From an uncultured Clostridia bacterium (GTDB taxonomy: Bacteria > Bacillota > Clostridia > Peptostreptococcales > Anaerovoracaceae), in the NCBI GenBank assembly GCA_946402595.1, contig CAMIWY010000076.1:1-6856 (forward strand): a stretch of DNA of 6,856 nt, given 5' to 3'. The translations under genes and the position numbers were made by a program. The notes below the pieces were generated by a model. It was not told the DNA's origin, did not search any database, and saw only the letters and a list, made by a program, of their open reading frames with translations. Every line of letters begins with the position of its first letter. The first letter of the stretch is position 1. Positions 6,773 to 6,856 of the stretch are shown one piece after another.

Positions 6773-6814
6773 CGGCTATCCTTAGAAGCTTCTGAAAGAA
6801 GGAAAGGAGAAACT

Positions 6815-6856
6815 ATGTACGATAAGCTATTTGAAAAAGGTAAGATCGGCAATGTC
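6815..6856 (+). CDS. second Old Yellow Enzyme-type reductase (5' end only)
   Basis: Only the first 14 codons are in the window: MYDKLFEKGKIGNV. Twelve of the 14 residues match the start of the large reductase at the left end (MYDILFQKGKIGNV), a segment typical of the N-terminus of the NADH:flavin oxidoreductase/2,4-dienoyl-CoA reductase family. AGGAG (6805-6809) lies five bases before the ATG. The gene points away from the regulator and shares its upstream region. Whether it also carries the iron-sulfur, FAD and decarboxylase-like parts cannot be seen. Confidence 0.75.
   Translation, partial: MYDKLFEKGKIGNV

Larger units (their letters stand above)
6442..6814. other. divergent regulatory region between regulator and second reductase gene
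   Basis: These 373 bases hold no credible gene. They contain the regulator's promoter and leader, four copies of the TGCACAA motif (listed separately), a TATAAT box facing right, and a stem-loop in the presumed leader of the right-hand gene. The stretch is AT-rich around 6690-6730 and GC-rich at the stem-loop. Confidence 0.8.

Overview
The window looks like part of an anaerobic Bacillota (Clostridia-type) chromosome. The evidence is the strong AGGAGG ribosome-binding sites before tightly spaced genes, the intermediate base composition, and a flavin/iron-sulfur ene-reductase of the kind common in fermentative and gut anaerobes. The genus cannot be named from the sequence.

Layout, from right to left. 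At the far right (6815 to the edge) a + strand gene begins whose first 14 codons encode a close relative of the reductase at the left end. Its upstream region (6442-6814) is shared with a divergent - strand gene (4906-6441) for a PucR/CdaR-type transcriptional regulator, which ends at a clear intrinsic terminator (4852-4876). After a short intergenic region with a good sigma-70-type promoter comes a - strand operon of four genes: a 62-residue membrane-anchored small protein (4477-4665), a 3-hydroxyacyl-CoA dehydrogenase family protein (3486-4445), a classical short-chain dehydrogenase/reductase (2592-3461), and a very large reductase (2578 to beyond the left edge). Gaps in the operon are 31, 24 and 13 bases.

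The most unusual gene is the last. It is a complete Old Yellow Enzyme / 2,4-dienoyl-CoA reductase type protein (FMN barrel, four-cysteine iron-sulfur motif, two Rossmann dinucleotide sites) joined in frame to an acetoacetate-decarboxylase-like domain. That domain keeps the Pro-Lys-Lys Schiff-base motif but appears to have lost other residues of true acetoacetate decarboxylase. I checked the frame codon by codon and found no stop or frameshift from 2578 to the left edge.

A short motif, TGCACAA on the + strand (TTGTGCA on the - strand), occurs six times. I saw it only in the two regulatory regions: overlapping the -35 box of the operon, inside the spacer of the regulator's own promoter, and at further positions in both regions. 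It is a good candidate for the regulator's binding site.

Together the genes suggest an inducible, locally regulated pathway for an unsaturated carbonyl or acyl substrate: C=C reduction, alcohol/ketone interconversion by two dehydrogenases, and a lysine-dependent C-C bond step on the fused domain. The substrate cannot be read from this window.
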